This document shows positions 1-9,296 of a stretch of 64,000 nucleotides of DNA, piece by piece (positions within the stretch are counted from its first letter, which is position 1; the number at the start of each line of letters is the position of its first letter). The notes beneath the pieces were generated by a model. That model did not search any database. It worked only from the letters and a program-made list of their open reading frames with translations, and was not told the DNA's origin. The stretch spans positions 1,871,001 through 1,935,000 of the forward strand of contig NZ_CP060780.1 in the NCBI RefSeq assembly GCF_014489495.1, read 5' to 3'. This stretch comes from Sphingomonas daechungensis (GTDB taxonomy: Bacteria > Pseudomonadota > Alphaproteobacteria > Sphingomonadales > Sphingomonadaceae). Position numbers and translations under genes: made by a program.

Positions 1-199
1 CGGCAGCGTCTGGGATTACGACCGCCGGGTACCCATCCTGTTCTGGCGGAGGGGCGCAGCGCCCGCCGATCGTCAAGACCATGTTTCGACCGTGAATATC
101 CTGCCGACCGTCGCGGCGGAGATCGGGTTGCAGGTTCCGGCGTCGCTCGACGGCAGGTGCATCGACGGTGTCGAAGGAGTCGCTTGTCCGTCGCACTAG
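1..199 (+). CDS. Alkaline-phosphatase-family (sulfatase-fold) hydrolase, C-terminal fragment
   Basis: The reading frame is open from the left edge (codons in phase with base 2) to a TAG at 197-199, giving about 65 residues. The segment GSVWDYDRRVPILFWRRG, followed by a VSTVNILPTVAAEIGL stretch and a short DGRCIDG end, resembles the C-terminus of the PafA/SPAP-type periplasmic alkaline phosphatases of sphingomonads, where this part packs next to the metal site. Only the tail is in the window, so the catalytic Ser/Thr and the metal ligands cannot be checked. A more general alkaline phosphatase/nucleotide pyrophosphatase superfamily member is possible. Confidence 0.7.
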   Translation, partial: GSVWDYDRRVPILFWRRGAAPADRQDHVSTVNILPTVAAEIGLQVPASLDGRCIDGVEGVACPSH

Positions 200-303
200 A
201 CCGTTCTTTTTCCTAGTCTTTTCCGCTACTTTCACCTGCCGTTCAGGAAATGGTAGTCAGTTTTCCCGCAATCAGGTGTGACCGCGCCTGCCGGGGAGAA
301 GTC

Positions 304-1082
304 ATGGGGAAAGTCGGTGCCGCACTCGCGCTGGCCGCCAGCCTCGCCGGGTCTGGGTGCGTTCAGTCGCGCCAATATGCCGACGTGCAGTTTACGCCGC
401 CGCAAGGCGATTACCGGTTGCTCGTCATGCGTCCGGATGTGGCGGTGAACGCCCTTGAAACCGGCGGAATGCCGCAACCACGGGCTGACTGGACCGAGCA
501 GGCGCGCAGCAACATCATCGAAGCGCTCCGTGCGGATCAGGCGGGCCGCGGCGGCAAGGTCCTGGTGATCGCCAAGCGGAATGAACTCCCGAACGTCAGC
601 GCGGATGAGATCGCGGATCTGGAGCGTCTTCATTACGCGGTGGGAAACTCCATCGCGCTTCACAAATACTCAGGCGCCGCGCTTCCGACGAAGCGGGGCA
701 AGGGGCTGGAGTATACGCTTGGCGAGGATGCTGTTTCGCTGGGCCGGCGGACTGGTTACGACTACGCGCTTTTCCTCTACGCCGAGGATAACATCGCCTC
801 GAGCGGGCGAACGGCGTTGCAGGTCCTGGGGTCGCGGGATGTTTCATCGGCTTCTGCGCTCCTAGCGGCGGGAGCAATCAGTTCGCTTATGCATCGCTTG
901 TCGACCTCAGGACCGGCGAAGTCGTGTGGTTCAACATCCTGCAGACCGGCAGCCAGCTCCCAGGCGTCACGTTCGGCGACATTCGGACACAGCAAGGCGC
1001 AAGCCAGATGGTCGAGCGGCTGCTCGGACGGATGAAGGCGGGCCGCGAAGTGCGTGAAGCGCAATCGGCGGAGAAGCGCTGA
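304..1082 (+). CDS. Putative lipoprotein of unknown function (one frameshift)
   Basis: Start chosen at ATG 304 behind a GGGGAGAAG ribosome site. It begins with a lipoprotein signal ending in the lipobox LAGSGC, so the mature protein should be lipid-anchored. The frame breaks near 868: the upstream frame reads ..SALLAAGAI, while the sense continuation is GSNQFAYASLVDLRTGEVVW to a TGA at 1080-1082. One extra G near 868 restores a protein of about 259 aa. The stop overlaps the next ATG as TGATG, so it is probably coupled to the M48 protease. I do not recognise the family; a conserved sphingomonad lipoprotein is the most that can be said. Confidence 0.7.
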
Positions 1083-2305
1083 TGTGCTCGCGCTGCGCCG
1101 CCCTTAGCCGCCGCTCGATGCTTGCCGGAGGAGGCGCACTGGCCGCGATGCTGGCAACCGGGAGCGCGCAAGCGCGCACGAGTCCGGCGGACATGGTGCC
1201 GCTGATCGGTCCAGGCTTCCGTCCGACGGACACGGACGAAAAGGGACTTTGGCAGCTGATGGACCGGGCGGAGGAGGAAATCTCCGGATCTAACCTGCTG
1301 CTAAAGGATCCCGCTCTGGTCTCTTACCTTCAGGGCATCATTGGCACCGTCGGCGGACCGGCGGCGAAGGACATGCGAATCTACTTGGCGCACGTTCCGG
1401 ATTTCAACGCGATGATGTTCCCGTCCGGGTTCGCGGTCGTGTTTTCCGGATTGCTCTTGAGGATGCGCAACGAGGCCCAGCTGGCGGGGGTGATTGCCCA
1501 CGAATCCGGCCACTTCCTCCGGCGACACATGATCCGATCCTGGCGCGACCAGAAGCGGAAGAGCGATCTCTTCGCGGTTGGAGCCTTGGCCGCAGGCGTC
1601 GCCGGTGCTGGGGCCGGCGTCTACATGGGCGACTATGTGCAGCTGGCCCAGCTCGCGACCATCCTGTCGCTGTTCGCTTACAGCCGGGCGATGGAGGCGG
1701 AGGCCGATGCCATGGGCGCGCGCCTGATCGCGGAGGCCGGATATCCGCCGATCGAAATGGCGAACGTATGGGAGCAGCTGATCGGCGAAGAAGATGCGAG
1801 CGCGGCTTATCGCCGCAAGCGTCGTCGCCGCGGCAGCTTGTTCGACACGCATCCGTCGGAAGGCTCGCGGCTCGCCGATCTGAAAATCTCGGCGGCCGAG
1901 GTCACCGTGCCGGGGCGAACCTACGACAGCGGTCGCGCGCGATACCTGGAGAAGATCGCTCCGATCCGGGAGATGCTGTTGGAGGACCAGGTCAAGCTCA
2001 ATGACCCGGGTGCGAGCCAGTATCTGTTGAACACCCTGGCGCTGGACGGGTGGAACGGGCTGCTTCGTTATTACGAGGGCGAGGTTTGGCGGCTCCGCAA
2101 TCGCGCCGGCGATGATACGCGGGCGGCCCAGAGTTATGCCGTCGCAGTGGCCTATCCGGATGCTCCGGCGGAAGCCTGGCGTTGGCATGGGCTGTCGCTG
2201 ATCAAGGAAGGACGGAGCGGCGAGGGCAAGGCAGCCTTGGGTCGCTATCTCCAGATGAAGCCGGCCGCACCGGACGCCCCATTCATTCGGCAGATGGTTG
2301 GGTGA
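1082..2305 (+). CDS. Exported M48-family zinc metalloprotease
   Basis: Intact, 407 aa. An N-terminal export signal with SRRSMLAGG (Tat-like twin arginine) ends near an AQA site around residue 30. The zinc motif HESGH lies at residues 140-144, and the third ligand is probably E205 in SRAMEAEAD, the M48 arrangement. A hydrophobic stretch lies between the two motifs, as in BepA/LoiP-like proteases. The C-terminal third is helical and ends in a repeat-like AYPDAPAEAWRWHGLSLI segment, suggestive of TPR. M48 periplasmic proteases degrade or chaperone misassembled outer-membrane proteins. The start overlaps the upstream lipoprotein stop, and its own stop overlaps the next GTG, so a three-gene unit is likely. 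The substrate is unknown. Confidence 0.9.
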   Translation: MCSRCAALSRRSMLAGGGALAAMLATGSAQARTSPADMVPLIGPGFRPTDTDEKGLWQLMDRAEEEISGSNLLLKDPALVSYLQGIIGTVGGPAAKDMRIYLAHVPDFNAMMFPSGFAVVFSGLLLRMRNEAQLAGVIAHESGHFLRRHMIRSWRDQKRKSDLFAVGALAAGVAGAGAGVYMGDYVQLAQLATILSLFAYSRAMEAEADAMGARLIAEAGYPPIEMANVWEQLIGEEDASAAYRRKRRRRGSLFDTHPSEGSRLADLKISAAEVTVPGRTYDSGRARYLEKIAPIREMLLEDQVKLNDPGASQYLLNTLALDGWNGLLRYYEGEVWRLRNRAGDDTRAAQSYAVAVAYPDAPAEAWRWHGLSLIKEGRSGEGKAALGRYLQMKPAAPDAPFIRQMVG

Positions 2306-2943
2306 GGGGCGTGAGGTTGGGAAAAGCCGGAGTAGCACTTGCCGCGCTGGCCATGCCGCTGGCCGGGTGCAACGCCGTGGGCGAAAGCACCGACCTCGGT
2401 GTGTACCAGCTGGTCCGCGCGAAGCCGACCAGCGTTGGTGACGGGTCGCTGGAGGTCACGCCGCCGCGCCCGTGGAACAGGCAGCGGCGGTTCCTGTTCT
2501 TCTTCGACACCATCCGCTGGGTGGAGGACTGGACACTCAATGGTCCGTACCTCGACGGAATCACCTTCGTGTCGGGAATGCCAGGCGGGGAGTATATCGT
2601 TCAGCAGCGCAAGAGCGACGAGCGCCAGGTGCCGAAGTTCCGGGCCAACATGACCGCGCCAGAGATCACCGCCATGCTGGAGACGGCTTACCGGGTGAGG
2701 GGCGGGGCCGTCGAATTCAGGACGCTGAGCCTGCAGCCGCGACAGTTCCTCGGTCACCCTGGCTTTCAGTTCGACTTCGAGCATCTCGACGGTGATGAGT
2801 TGTGGCGCAAGGGACGAGCGGTAGGCGCGGTCATCAATGGCAGGCTGTACCTGATGATGTTCGACGCCACCCGCTCGCACTATTACGCCAACGCCTTACC
2901 TGACTTCGAGGTAATGGCGAACAACGCCGCGATCAGGAGCTAG
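2302..2943 (+). CDS. Putative lipoprotein of unknown function
   Basis: The GTG at 2302 overlaps the protease stop as GTGA; GTG 2311 is an alternative start. The N-terminus carries LAALAMPLAGC, a good lipobox with Cys about 20 residues in. The mature part (about 190 aa) has an FFFDTIRWVEDW segment and ends with a compact beta-rich region containing HPGFQFDFEHLDGDELWRKG. No frameshift was seen. It is the third member of the lipoprotein-protease-lipoprotein unit, which suggests a shared envelope role, but I know no function. Its TAG stop interlocks with the stop of a possible minus-strand small gene. Confidence 0.75.
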   Translation: MRGVRLGKAGVALAALAMPLAGCNAVGESTDLGVYQLVRAKPTSVGDGSLEVTPPRPWNRQRRFLFFFDTIRWVEDWTLNGPYLDGITFVSGMPGGEYIVQQRKSDERQVPKFRANMTAPEITAMLETAYRVRGGAVEFRTLSLQPRQFLGHPGFQFDFEHLDGDELWRKGRAVGAVINGRLYLMMFDATRSHYYANALPDFEVMANNAAIRS

Positions 2944-3105
2944 CCGACGGGTGAGGCGGGCCCGGGTGTCGGCGTCGTCCCCGGCGCCGGCACGTCGATC
3001 GGCGGCTGGGACGGGGGAGCTTCCTGCGGCACAGGTTCGGGCTGGCCCGGCTGGGAGGGCTCGGCGGACTGGGGACCGGCGTTTCGGGGGCGGTGTCTGT
3101 TGCAC
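2940..3105 (-). CDS. Possible small Pro/Gln-rich protein (one frameshift)
   Basis: On the minus strand a GTG at 3105 follows AAGGA with 7-base spacing and starts VQQTPPP. After a presumed one-base loss the frame reads PSQPGQPEPVPQEAPPSQPP and then a PAPGTTPTPGPASPVG end at a stop shared with the plus-strand TAG (CTAG at 2940-2943). About 54 residues of clean Pro/Gln/Glu bias and the stop position argue for a real gene. The frameshift, low complexity and lack of a known homologue argue against. The rest of 2944-3229 shows nothing else. Confidence 0.3.
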
Positions 3106-3229
3106 GGAGAATTCCTTTCGAAGGTCCAACGCCGCTGAGCCTTAAGCGGTTGCCCCTGCGCTTTTCCTTGCTATAGCGCCGTCGCGGTGCTCGCCTGTCT
3201 CCGACAGACGTGCGCTCAGCAATGTCCGC

Positions 3230-3314
3230 GCGCGCGTGGCGGAACTGGTAGACGCGCTGGATTTAGGTTCCAGTGTCGCAAGACGTGGGGGTTCGAGTCC
3301 CTCCGCGCGCACCA
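3230..3314 (+). tRNA. tRNA-Leu (anticodon UAG)
   Basis: An 85-nt cloverleaf with an encoded CCA. Acceptor GCGCGCG (3230-3236) pairs with CGCGCGC (3304-3310), followed by discriminator A. The anticodon stem CTGGA/TCCAG holds loop TTTAGGT, so the anticodon is TAG. A long variable arm (TGTCGCAAGACG) and the T-arm GGTTCGAGTCC are present, as expected for a class II leucine tRNA. Confidence 0.97.
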
Positions 3315-3407
3315 TCACAGCGCACAGCTTGTCCCAAGGGCAGGCTAGCACTGTGATCCGCGCGCCGACGCGCAGGACGAACGGGATTCTTTTGACGGGA
3401 CTGAACA

Positions 3408-4996
3408 GTGATCAAGACGGTTGAGACGGAAAACGAAGGCCTGAAGCGGGCATTCATGCTGACGATCCCCGCAAAGGATATCGATGCCCGCGTGGAGCAG
3501 GAAGTGAAGCGGATCGCGCCTCAGGTGCGCATGGCCGGCTTCCGTCCCGGCAAAGTGCCGCCGAACCTCATTCGCAAGATGCACGGCGAGGCCATCCACT
3601 CGGACGCGCTGAACAGCGCGGTCCAGGCCGGTGTCCAGCAGCTCCTCCAGGAGCAGAAGCTGCGCCCCGCCATGCAGCCGCAGGTCGCCCTGGAAGATAC
3701 TTACAAGCCCGGCAGCGACGCGCAGGTGACCGTGCGCCTCGAAGCGCTCCCTGACGTTCCGGCCCCGAACATCGAGGGGCTGAAGATCGAACGGCTGACC
3801 GTCGAGGCTGACGAAAGCGCAATCGACGAGCAGCTCCAGCGTCTGGCCGGAGCAAATCGCAATTTCACCGATGCCAAGAAAGGGCATGCGGCGGCCAACG
3901 GCGACGCGGTGGTGATCGACTTCGCCGGCAGCGTCGACGGCGTTGCGTTCGATGGCGGAACCGGGACCGACATGCAGGTGGAAATCGGCGCTGGCCAACT
4001 GATCCGGGATTCGAGGACCAATTGGTCGGGGCGAAGGTCGGCGACAAGCGCGACATCAACGTGACGTTCCCGGCCGACTATCCGGTCGAGAACCTCAAAG
4101 GCAAAGCCGCCGTCTTCGACGTGACCGTCAAGGCCGTGAAGATCGCGGGCGAAGCGAAGCTCGACGACGATTTCGCCAAGACGCTCGGTCTGCAGGACCT
4201 GAATCAGCTGCGTGGAATCCTTCGCGACCAGCAGGAACAGGAGTTGAACGGCCTGACTCGCACGCACATGAAGCGCCGCCTGCTCGACGAGCTGGCATCG
4301 CGTCACTCTTTCGACGTTCCCGTTTCGATGGTCGATGCCGAGTTCGAGAACATCATGCAGCAGCTTCGCCACGAAGCGAGCCATGAAGCCGATCCGAAGG
4401 CAGCGCTTGCCGAGCTGGAGAGTGAAGCGGGCGAATATCGCAAGATCGCCGAGCGCCGCGTGCGCCTTGGCCTGCTGCTGTCCGACATCGGCGCCGCCAA
4501 TGGCGTAGAGGTCAGCGAGCGCGAGATGAATCAGCTCATCGGCCAGGCCGCATCGCAGTATCAGGGCAAGGACCGCGACCGGTTTATCCAGTACGTCCAG
4601 CAGGAGCCCATGGCCGCTGCGCAGCTTCGTGCGCCTCTCTATGAGGACAAGGTGGTCGACTTCCTGTTCTCGAAGGCCGACATCACGGATCGCAAGGCGA
4701 CCCGCGCCGAGCTGGAGGCGGACCTGGAGTCCGAGGAAGGCCATGTTCACGGGCCGGGTTGCGGTCATGACGTTCCCGAGGCGAAGGCTGCCAAGGGCAA
4801 GGCCAAGACCGCCAAGGCGAAGGCCGAAGCTCCGGCCAAGCCTGAGAAGCCAGCCAAGGGCCCGGTGGAGGAAGTGAAGGCTGATAAGCCGAAGCCAGCC
4901 AAGCCCGTGAAGGAAGCCGCTGCGGCGAAGCCCGCCGAAAAGGCCGAGGCGAAGAAACCGGCGGCGAAGAAGGCACCCGCCAAGAAGACCAAATAA
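3408..4996 (+). CDS. tig: Trigger factor with long Lys/Ala/Pro-rich C-terminal tail (one frameshift)
   Basis: Ribosome-bound chaperone and peptidyl-prolyl isomerase. The GTG start gives VIKTVETENEGLKR; the ribosome-docking signature GFRPGKVP lies near residues 44-51. A base is missing near 4006: adding a C in ATCCGGG restores LIPGFEDQLVG, linking the PPIase domain to the C-terminal chaperone arms. The repaired length is about 529 aa against 430-450 for the family. The surplus is a tail starting with a HVHGPGCGHD cluster, then about 70 residues almost wholly of K, A, P and E and ending KKAPAKKTK. tig commonly precedes clpP-clpX-lon; here a glycosyltransferase and a TonB receptor intervene. Confidence 0.95.
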
Positions 4997-5005
4997 AACG
5001 ATCCG

Positions 5006-5084
5006 CGTTGAGCTTGCCGAAGGCCTGTCCTTGTTCCAACCTGCCGAGGTGAAAGACAGGGCTTCGACAGGCTCAGGCCGAACG
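5006..5084 (+). repeat. Imperfect extragenic inverted repeat
   Basis: The left arm (5006-5032, around GAGCTTGCCGAAGGCCTGTC) and right arm (5052-5084, around GCTTCGACAGGCTCAGGCCG) are imperfect reverse complements flanking about 20 bases. From general knowledge, GCTTCGACAGGCTCAGGCCGAACG-type units are dispersed intergenic repeats in sphingomonads. It sits just after tig and could also act as a transcription barrier. Confidence 0.6.
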
Positions 5085-5095
5085 ACCGGGGGAAA

Positions 5096-6042
5096 TTGTT
5101 GGCTGCCAAGCAACCGCGCGTTGCCGTGCTTCTTCCCTGTTACAATGAGGAAGCGGCGATCGGCGCGACCGTCGAAGGTTTTCGCAAGGCCCTGCCGGAC
5201 GCGACTATCTACGTCTACGACAACAACAGTCGCGACAAGACAAAGGCGGTCGCGAAGGCCGCGGGTGCAATTGTTCGCTCGGAGACCCAGCAGGGCAAGG
5301 GGCATGTCGTTCGGCGCATGTTCGCGGACATCGATGCCGACATCTACCTGATGGCGGATGGCGACCTGACGTATGACGCCGGCGCAGCGTCGCGGATGGT
5401 GCGCCTGATTGTCGACGAGCAACTTGATATGGTCGTCGGCATCCGCCGCCATGACGTCACCGACGCCTATCGGGCGGTCATGTCCTTGGAAACAGGATCT
5501 TCACTCGCCTCTTGTCGAAGCTGTTCAGGCGTAGTTTCACCGATATCTTCTCGGGCTATCGCGCATTCTCCCGCCGGTTCGTGAAAAGCTTTCCAGTCCT
5601 TTCCGAAGGCTTCGAGATCGAGACGGAGATGAGCGTTCATGCGCTCGAGCTGCGGATGCCGGTGGACGAGATTGAAACCCGCTACGGCGCCCGTCCCGAA
5701 GGGTCGCATTCGAAGCTGTCCACGTTTCGTGACGGCTGGCGCATTCTGAAGACCATCGTCACGCTTTATCGCATCGAGCGTCCGGTGCTTTTCTTCGGAG
5801 GCATCGGCGCCTTCCTTCTGCTGGCGGCGCTCATCATCGCCGCACCCCTGGTTTTCACTTACATCGAGACCGGCCTTGTGCCGCGCTTTCCGACCGCGAT
5901 CCTCGTCACAGGGATGACGATCGTCGCTGTTCTGTCCTTCTTCGCCGGACTGATCCTCGACACGGTGACACGCGGACGGCGCGAGATGCGGCGCCTTGCT
6001 TACCTCAGCCAGCCCGCTCCAGGGGCGCCGCTACAACTGTAG
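5096..6042 (+). CDS. Family 2 glycosyltransferase, dolichyl/polyprenyl-phosphate type (one frameshift)
   Basis: TTG start after CGGGGGAAA. The N-terminus RVAVLLPCYNEEAAIGATV and the metal motif DGDLTY identify a GT-A fold family 2 enzyme that moves a sugar from a nucleotide to polyprenyl phosphate. The frame breaks near 5488: one G in TTGGAAAC restores MSLGNRIFTRLLSKLFRR and then the SFTDIFSGYRAFSRRF signature. The C-terminal third has two membrane segments (about FFGGIGAFLLLAALIIAAPL and FPTAILVTGMTIVAVLSFF). Repaired length is about 315 aa. Likely cytoplasmic-membrane bound and feeding glycan or lipid modification; the sugar is unknown. It follows a repeat and precedes its own AT-rich inverted repeat. 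Confidence 0.85.
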
Positions 6043-6044
6043 AC

Positions 6045-6069
6045 GATTTGCATCACCCCTAAGCAAATC
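6045..6069. promoter_or_regulatory. Perfect inverted repeat upstream of the TonB receptor
   Basis: GATTTGC (6045-6051) and GCAAATC (6063-6069) are exact reverse complements separated by 11 bases, with a second nested pairing CACCC/GGGTG just beside. It starts three bases after the glycosyltransferase stop and about 90 bases before the receptor start, so it could be an operator for the receptor or a weak terminator. There is no T-run. Confidence 0.35.
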
Positions 6070-6160
6070 TGTCGCGTTTGGGTGACTACTGCTGTTGCCG
6101 CCTCCTTGAGTGAAGTATGCCATTTGGACCCGGCAGCAACCGGGGCGTGACAAAAGGGGC

Positions 6161-9160
6161 ATGATGATGCGCATTTCTTTCGCACTACGGGCTGGTTCTG
6201 CCTTGGCCGCACTCGCGATCGCTTCGACAGCGAACGCACAGGACAACGTTCCGCCGCCCGACGCGCAGGAAGCGCCCGCAAGCACCAGCACCGAGCCGTC
6301 CGACGTTGGCGATATCGTCGTCACCGGTTCGCGCATCCGTCGCGACCCCCTTTCGCAGGATGCGCCGGTCACTTTCGTTGATCAGCAAGATATTGCGAAG
6401 ACGGGCCTGAACTCGATCAACGACGTTCTCCAGCGCCTTCCGAGCTCCGGCGGCGGTTTGAACTCGAAGTTCAACAACTCGGGCAACCTTGGCAACCCGC
6501 CTGACGGTGGCGGCGTGGGCGCCGGTTCCGCCGAAATCGACCTCCGCTACCTCGGCTCTCGCCGGACGCTGGTCCTTGTCGACAGCCTTCGCTTCGTGAA
6601 CGGTGCCTCGGCCTCAGGCGTCCCGGGCTCGGTCGACCTGAACGCCATCCCGGAAAGCATGATCGAACGCGTCGAAGTGCTGCAGGACGGTGCTTCCGCC
6701 ATCTACGGCTCCGACGCGATCGCAGGCGTGGTGAATATCATCACCAAGCAGAGCCAGAATGGCTTCGTCGCTTCCGCCCAGCTTGGCAGCTACCTCGAAG
6801 AGGGCGACGGTTTCACCCAGAACTACCAGCTTAGCTGGGGTAACGGCGGTGATGCTCCTCTGCAGATCGTTGTCGGTGGTAATTATGTGAAATCGGCCGC
6901 CGTAAGCTCTGGAGACCGCGCGATTTCGCGTTGGCCGGCACCTTATGGAAGCAGCTGTGCGGATGGCGGTTGTTCCGGGTTCCTGCCCAATGGCCGTTAC
7001 ATTGGCTCCATATTCGGAGGGAGTGGAGACACCACCCTGATCGCGCCAGTGCTTAACGGAACCACCACCCCCGCGGATTTTCGGGATTTCGTGAGCCCGG
7101 CCGATCGCTTCAACTTCGCGCCCTATAACTATCTGCAGATTCCGCTGGAACGCTACGGAGTGTTCGGAAACCTGCACGCCGAAGTCACTGAAAACGTAAA
7201 CTTTAGTTTCAAACTCCTTTGGAACCAGCGCAAGTCAAAGAACAAGGCGGCTCCACTTCCGTTCGGTATCGGCCAGGCGGCCGGCATAACTCCGGTTCTC
7301 GACTCCCTCTATGTGGATGCGACGAACCCGTACAATCCGTTTGGCGTCGACATCGACTCGTCCAACATGGATTTGATCTATCGGCGCTTCGTCGAAGGCG
7401 GGCCGCGCCGGTTCAGCCAGCAAGTCGATACCTACTATGGCGTCGTCACCTTCGACGGCAAGTTCGATATCGGCGGACGCGACTGGTACTGGGACGTCAA
7501 CGGCGTTTACGGCCAGAACAACGCGAAGCAGCGCATGCTCGGAAACGTCAACTCGCAGAAGCTGGGTATTGCGATCGGGCCGCTCGCGACCTGCAACGCT
7601 ACGCCCGGTTGCGTGCCTTTCAACTTCTTCGGCGGCGCGGGCTCCATCAGCCAGGCGATGATGGACTATGTGACGTTCATCCAGAACGACAAGAGCGAGC
7701 AGTCGATCTGGGACTTCACCGGCAACATCTCAGGCGAGCTCTTCGATCTGCCCGGCGGGCCTCTGGGGGTCGCCGCGGGTCTCGAATATCGCAAGCTTAG
7801 CGGTAGCTTCGACCCAGATCCGGTGGTCGCCGCCGGCTTTAGCTCGGATATCCCTGCGCAGCCGACGCGTGGCCATTACGACGTGAAGGAAGCCTATCTC
7901 GAGCTTAACGCGCCGATCCTGTCGGGCGTCACTGGGATCGAGCTGCTCGAAGTAAACGGTGCGGTCCGTTTCTCCGATTATTCGACGTCCGGCTCGACGA
8001 CGACCTTCAAGGGGCAAGTGAACTGGAAGCCGTTCAAGGACCTAAGGTTCCGCGGCTCCTACGCGGAAGGCTTCCGCGCGCCGACCATCGGCGAGCTGTT
8101 CGGCACGCAGTCGCGCTTCGACCAGACGATCAGCGATCCCTGTTCGAACGACAGCACGGCTCCGCAGAACTTCCTCAACGACGCAACGGTTCGTGCGAAC
8201 TGTATTGCGGCTGGGGTTCCCGCAGGTGGCACTTACCAGCAGGCGAATCCGCAGATCTCAGTCATCGTCGGCGGCAACCAGGGTCTTGTGCCTGAAACGT
8301 CGAAGAGCTGGGTTTTCGGCGGCGTCTATAGCCCGTCGTTCCTGCCGCGCACGTCGCTTGAAGTGAACCACTATAACATCAAGATCGATGGCGCGATCCA
8401 GACGGTCGCCGCGGACGTCACGCTGAGCAATTGCGTGGTCAACAACGATCCCGCGGCCTGCGCCCTCGTCACCCGCGCGGGCAGCGGTGGACAGCTGACC
8501 CAGATCTCCGGTTTCCTCGTCAACATTGCGGGCGTGAAAACCAAGGGATGGGACATCAACTTCAGGACTCAGACTCCTGAGACCTCCGCCGGACGGTTCG
8601 GTTTCACCTGGAACAATACGATCCTGAAGAACTTCGATGTCATCGTTCCGATCACCGGGGGCACCCAGACGATTAGTCGTGAAGGAACGGAGCAGGGCAG
8701 CCCGTCGCAAGGCTTCCCGAAGTTCAAGTCGGTCGGCGTGATCGATTGGGACTTGGCGGATTTCGGCCTGTCGCTGACTGGTCGTTACCTGTCCAAATTG
8801 AAGGAATCCGACGGCAATGTCCTGAAGTCGCGTTTCTACACCGACATTCAGGGCCGCTGGACGCCAGGGTTCCTGGATGATCGGTTCGGCCTCGCAGTCG
8901 GTGTGAACAATCTGTTCAACACCAAGGCGCCCGGCTGCTTTACCTGCGACATCAACAACTTTGACCCGACCGTATACGACCTTCCGGGCCGCTACTACTA
9001 CGCCAGGGTCAGCGTAAAGTTGGGCGAGAGCAAGCCGGCGCCCGTGGCCGAGCCTGCTCCTCCGCCACCGCCGCCGCCGCCGCCTCCGCCGCCAGTGGCT
9101 GAGCCGGCTCCGCTACCTCCGCCTCCGCCTCCGCCGCCGCCGGCGCCCGAGCGCGGCTGA
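6161..9160 (+). CDS. TonB-dependent outer-membrane receptor with polyproline C-terminal tail
   Basis: Intact, 999 aa from ATG 6161 behind AAAAGGGGC. The signal peptide ends near TANAQ. A TonB-box-like DIVVTGSRI precedes the plug ([20 protein letters not shown], then [20 protein letters not shown]), followed by a roughly 700-residue barrel with aromatic-ended strands and two Cys-pair loops. The last strand is [10 protein letters not shown]. Unlike most receptors, which stop at an aromatic residue there, this one continues for about 45 residues of PVAEPAP and runs of 8-12 prolines. The barrel resembles the large sphingomonad/Caulobacter receptors for plant-derived or peptide ligands; the substrate is not deducible. 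No transporter partner is adjacent. Confidence 0.93.
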   Translation: MMMRISFALRAGSALAALAIASTANAQDNVPPPDAQEAPASTSTEPSDVGDIVVTGSRIRRDPLSQDAPVTFVDQQDIAKTGLNSINDVLQRLPSSGGGLNSKFNNSGNLGNPPDGGGVGAGSAEIDLRYLGSRRTLVLVDSLRFVNGASASGVPGSVDLNAIPESMIERVEVLQDGASAIYGSDAIAGVVNIITKQSQNGFVASAQLGSYLEEGDGFTQNYQLSWGNGGDAPLQIVVGGNYVKSAAVSSGDRAISRWPAPYGSSCADGGCSGFLPNGRYIGSIFGGSGDTTLIAPVLNGTTTPADFRDFVSPADRFNFAPYNYLQIPLERYGVFGNLHAEVTENVNFSFKLLWNQRKSKNKAAPLPFGIGQAAGITPVLDSLYVDATNPYNPFGVDIDSSNMDLIYRRFVEGGPRRFSQQVDTYYGVVTFDGKFDIGGRDWYWDVNGVYGQNNAKQRMLGNVNSQKLGIAIGPLATCNATPGCVPFNFFGGAGSISQAMMDYVTFIQNDKSEQSIWDFTGNISGELFDLPGGPLGVAAGLEYRKLSGSFDPDPVVAAGFSSDIPAQPTRGHYDVKEAYLELNAPILSGVTGIELLEVNGAVRFSDYSTSGSTTTFKGQVNWKPFKDLRFRGSYAEGFRAPTIGELFGTQSRFDQTISDPCSNDSTAPQNFLNDATVRANCIAAGVPAGGTYQQANPQISVIVGGNQGLVPETSKSWVFGGVYSPSFLPRTSLEVNHYNIKIDGAIQTVAADVTLSNCVVNNDPAACALVTRAGSGGQLTQISGFLVNIAGVKTKGWDINFRTQTPETSAGRFGFTWNNTILKNFDVIVPITGGTQTISREGTEQGSPSQGFPKFKSVGVIDWDLADFGLSLTGRYLSKLKESDGNVLKSRFYTDIQGRWTPGFLDDRFGLAVGVNNLFNTKAPGCFTCDINNFDPTVYDLPGRYYYARVSVKLGESKPAPVAEPAPPPPPPPPPPPPVAEPAPLPPPPPPPPPAPERG

Positions 9161-9196
9161 CCGAAGGCAGTTCAGGCTTAATTCGTGAATAGAGAG

Positions 9197-9220
9197 GGGC
9201 GGTCCGAAATCGGGCCGCCC
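9197..9220 (+). terminator. Rho-independent-type hairpin after the TonB receptor
   Basis: Stem GGGCGGTCC / GGGCCGCCC (one G-U pair) closes a six-base loop and is followed by TTCGCG, so the U-tract is very short. It lies 37 bases after the receptor stop. Confidence 0.6.
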
Positions 9221-9234
9221 TTCGCGTTGCAGCG

Positions 9235-9264
9235 CTTGAACCTTTGCCCTTTCGCGCCGATGTA
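9235..9264 (+). promoter_or_regulatory. Possible heat-shock (RpoH-type) promoter for clpP
   Basis: CTTGAAC at 9235-9241, a 15-base spacer, and CCGATGTA at 9257-9264 resemble the sigma-32 pattern (CTTGAAA, then CCCCATnT-like). The ATG of clpP follows 32 bases later. The fit is by eye only. Confidence 0.4.
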
Positions 9265-9296
9265 GGTCGCACCAACAGTAGGACCGGCATTTTCTA

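Noticed and set aside
3701..5452. 583-residue open frame on the minus strand across tig and the glycosyltransferase
   Set aside because: It is antisense to two conserved genes and has the Leu/Arg-rich composition of a GC-rich shadow frame; it spans a frameshift site and a repeat, and has no recognisable domain.
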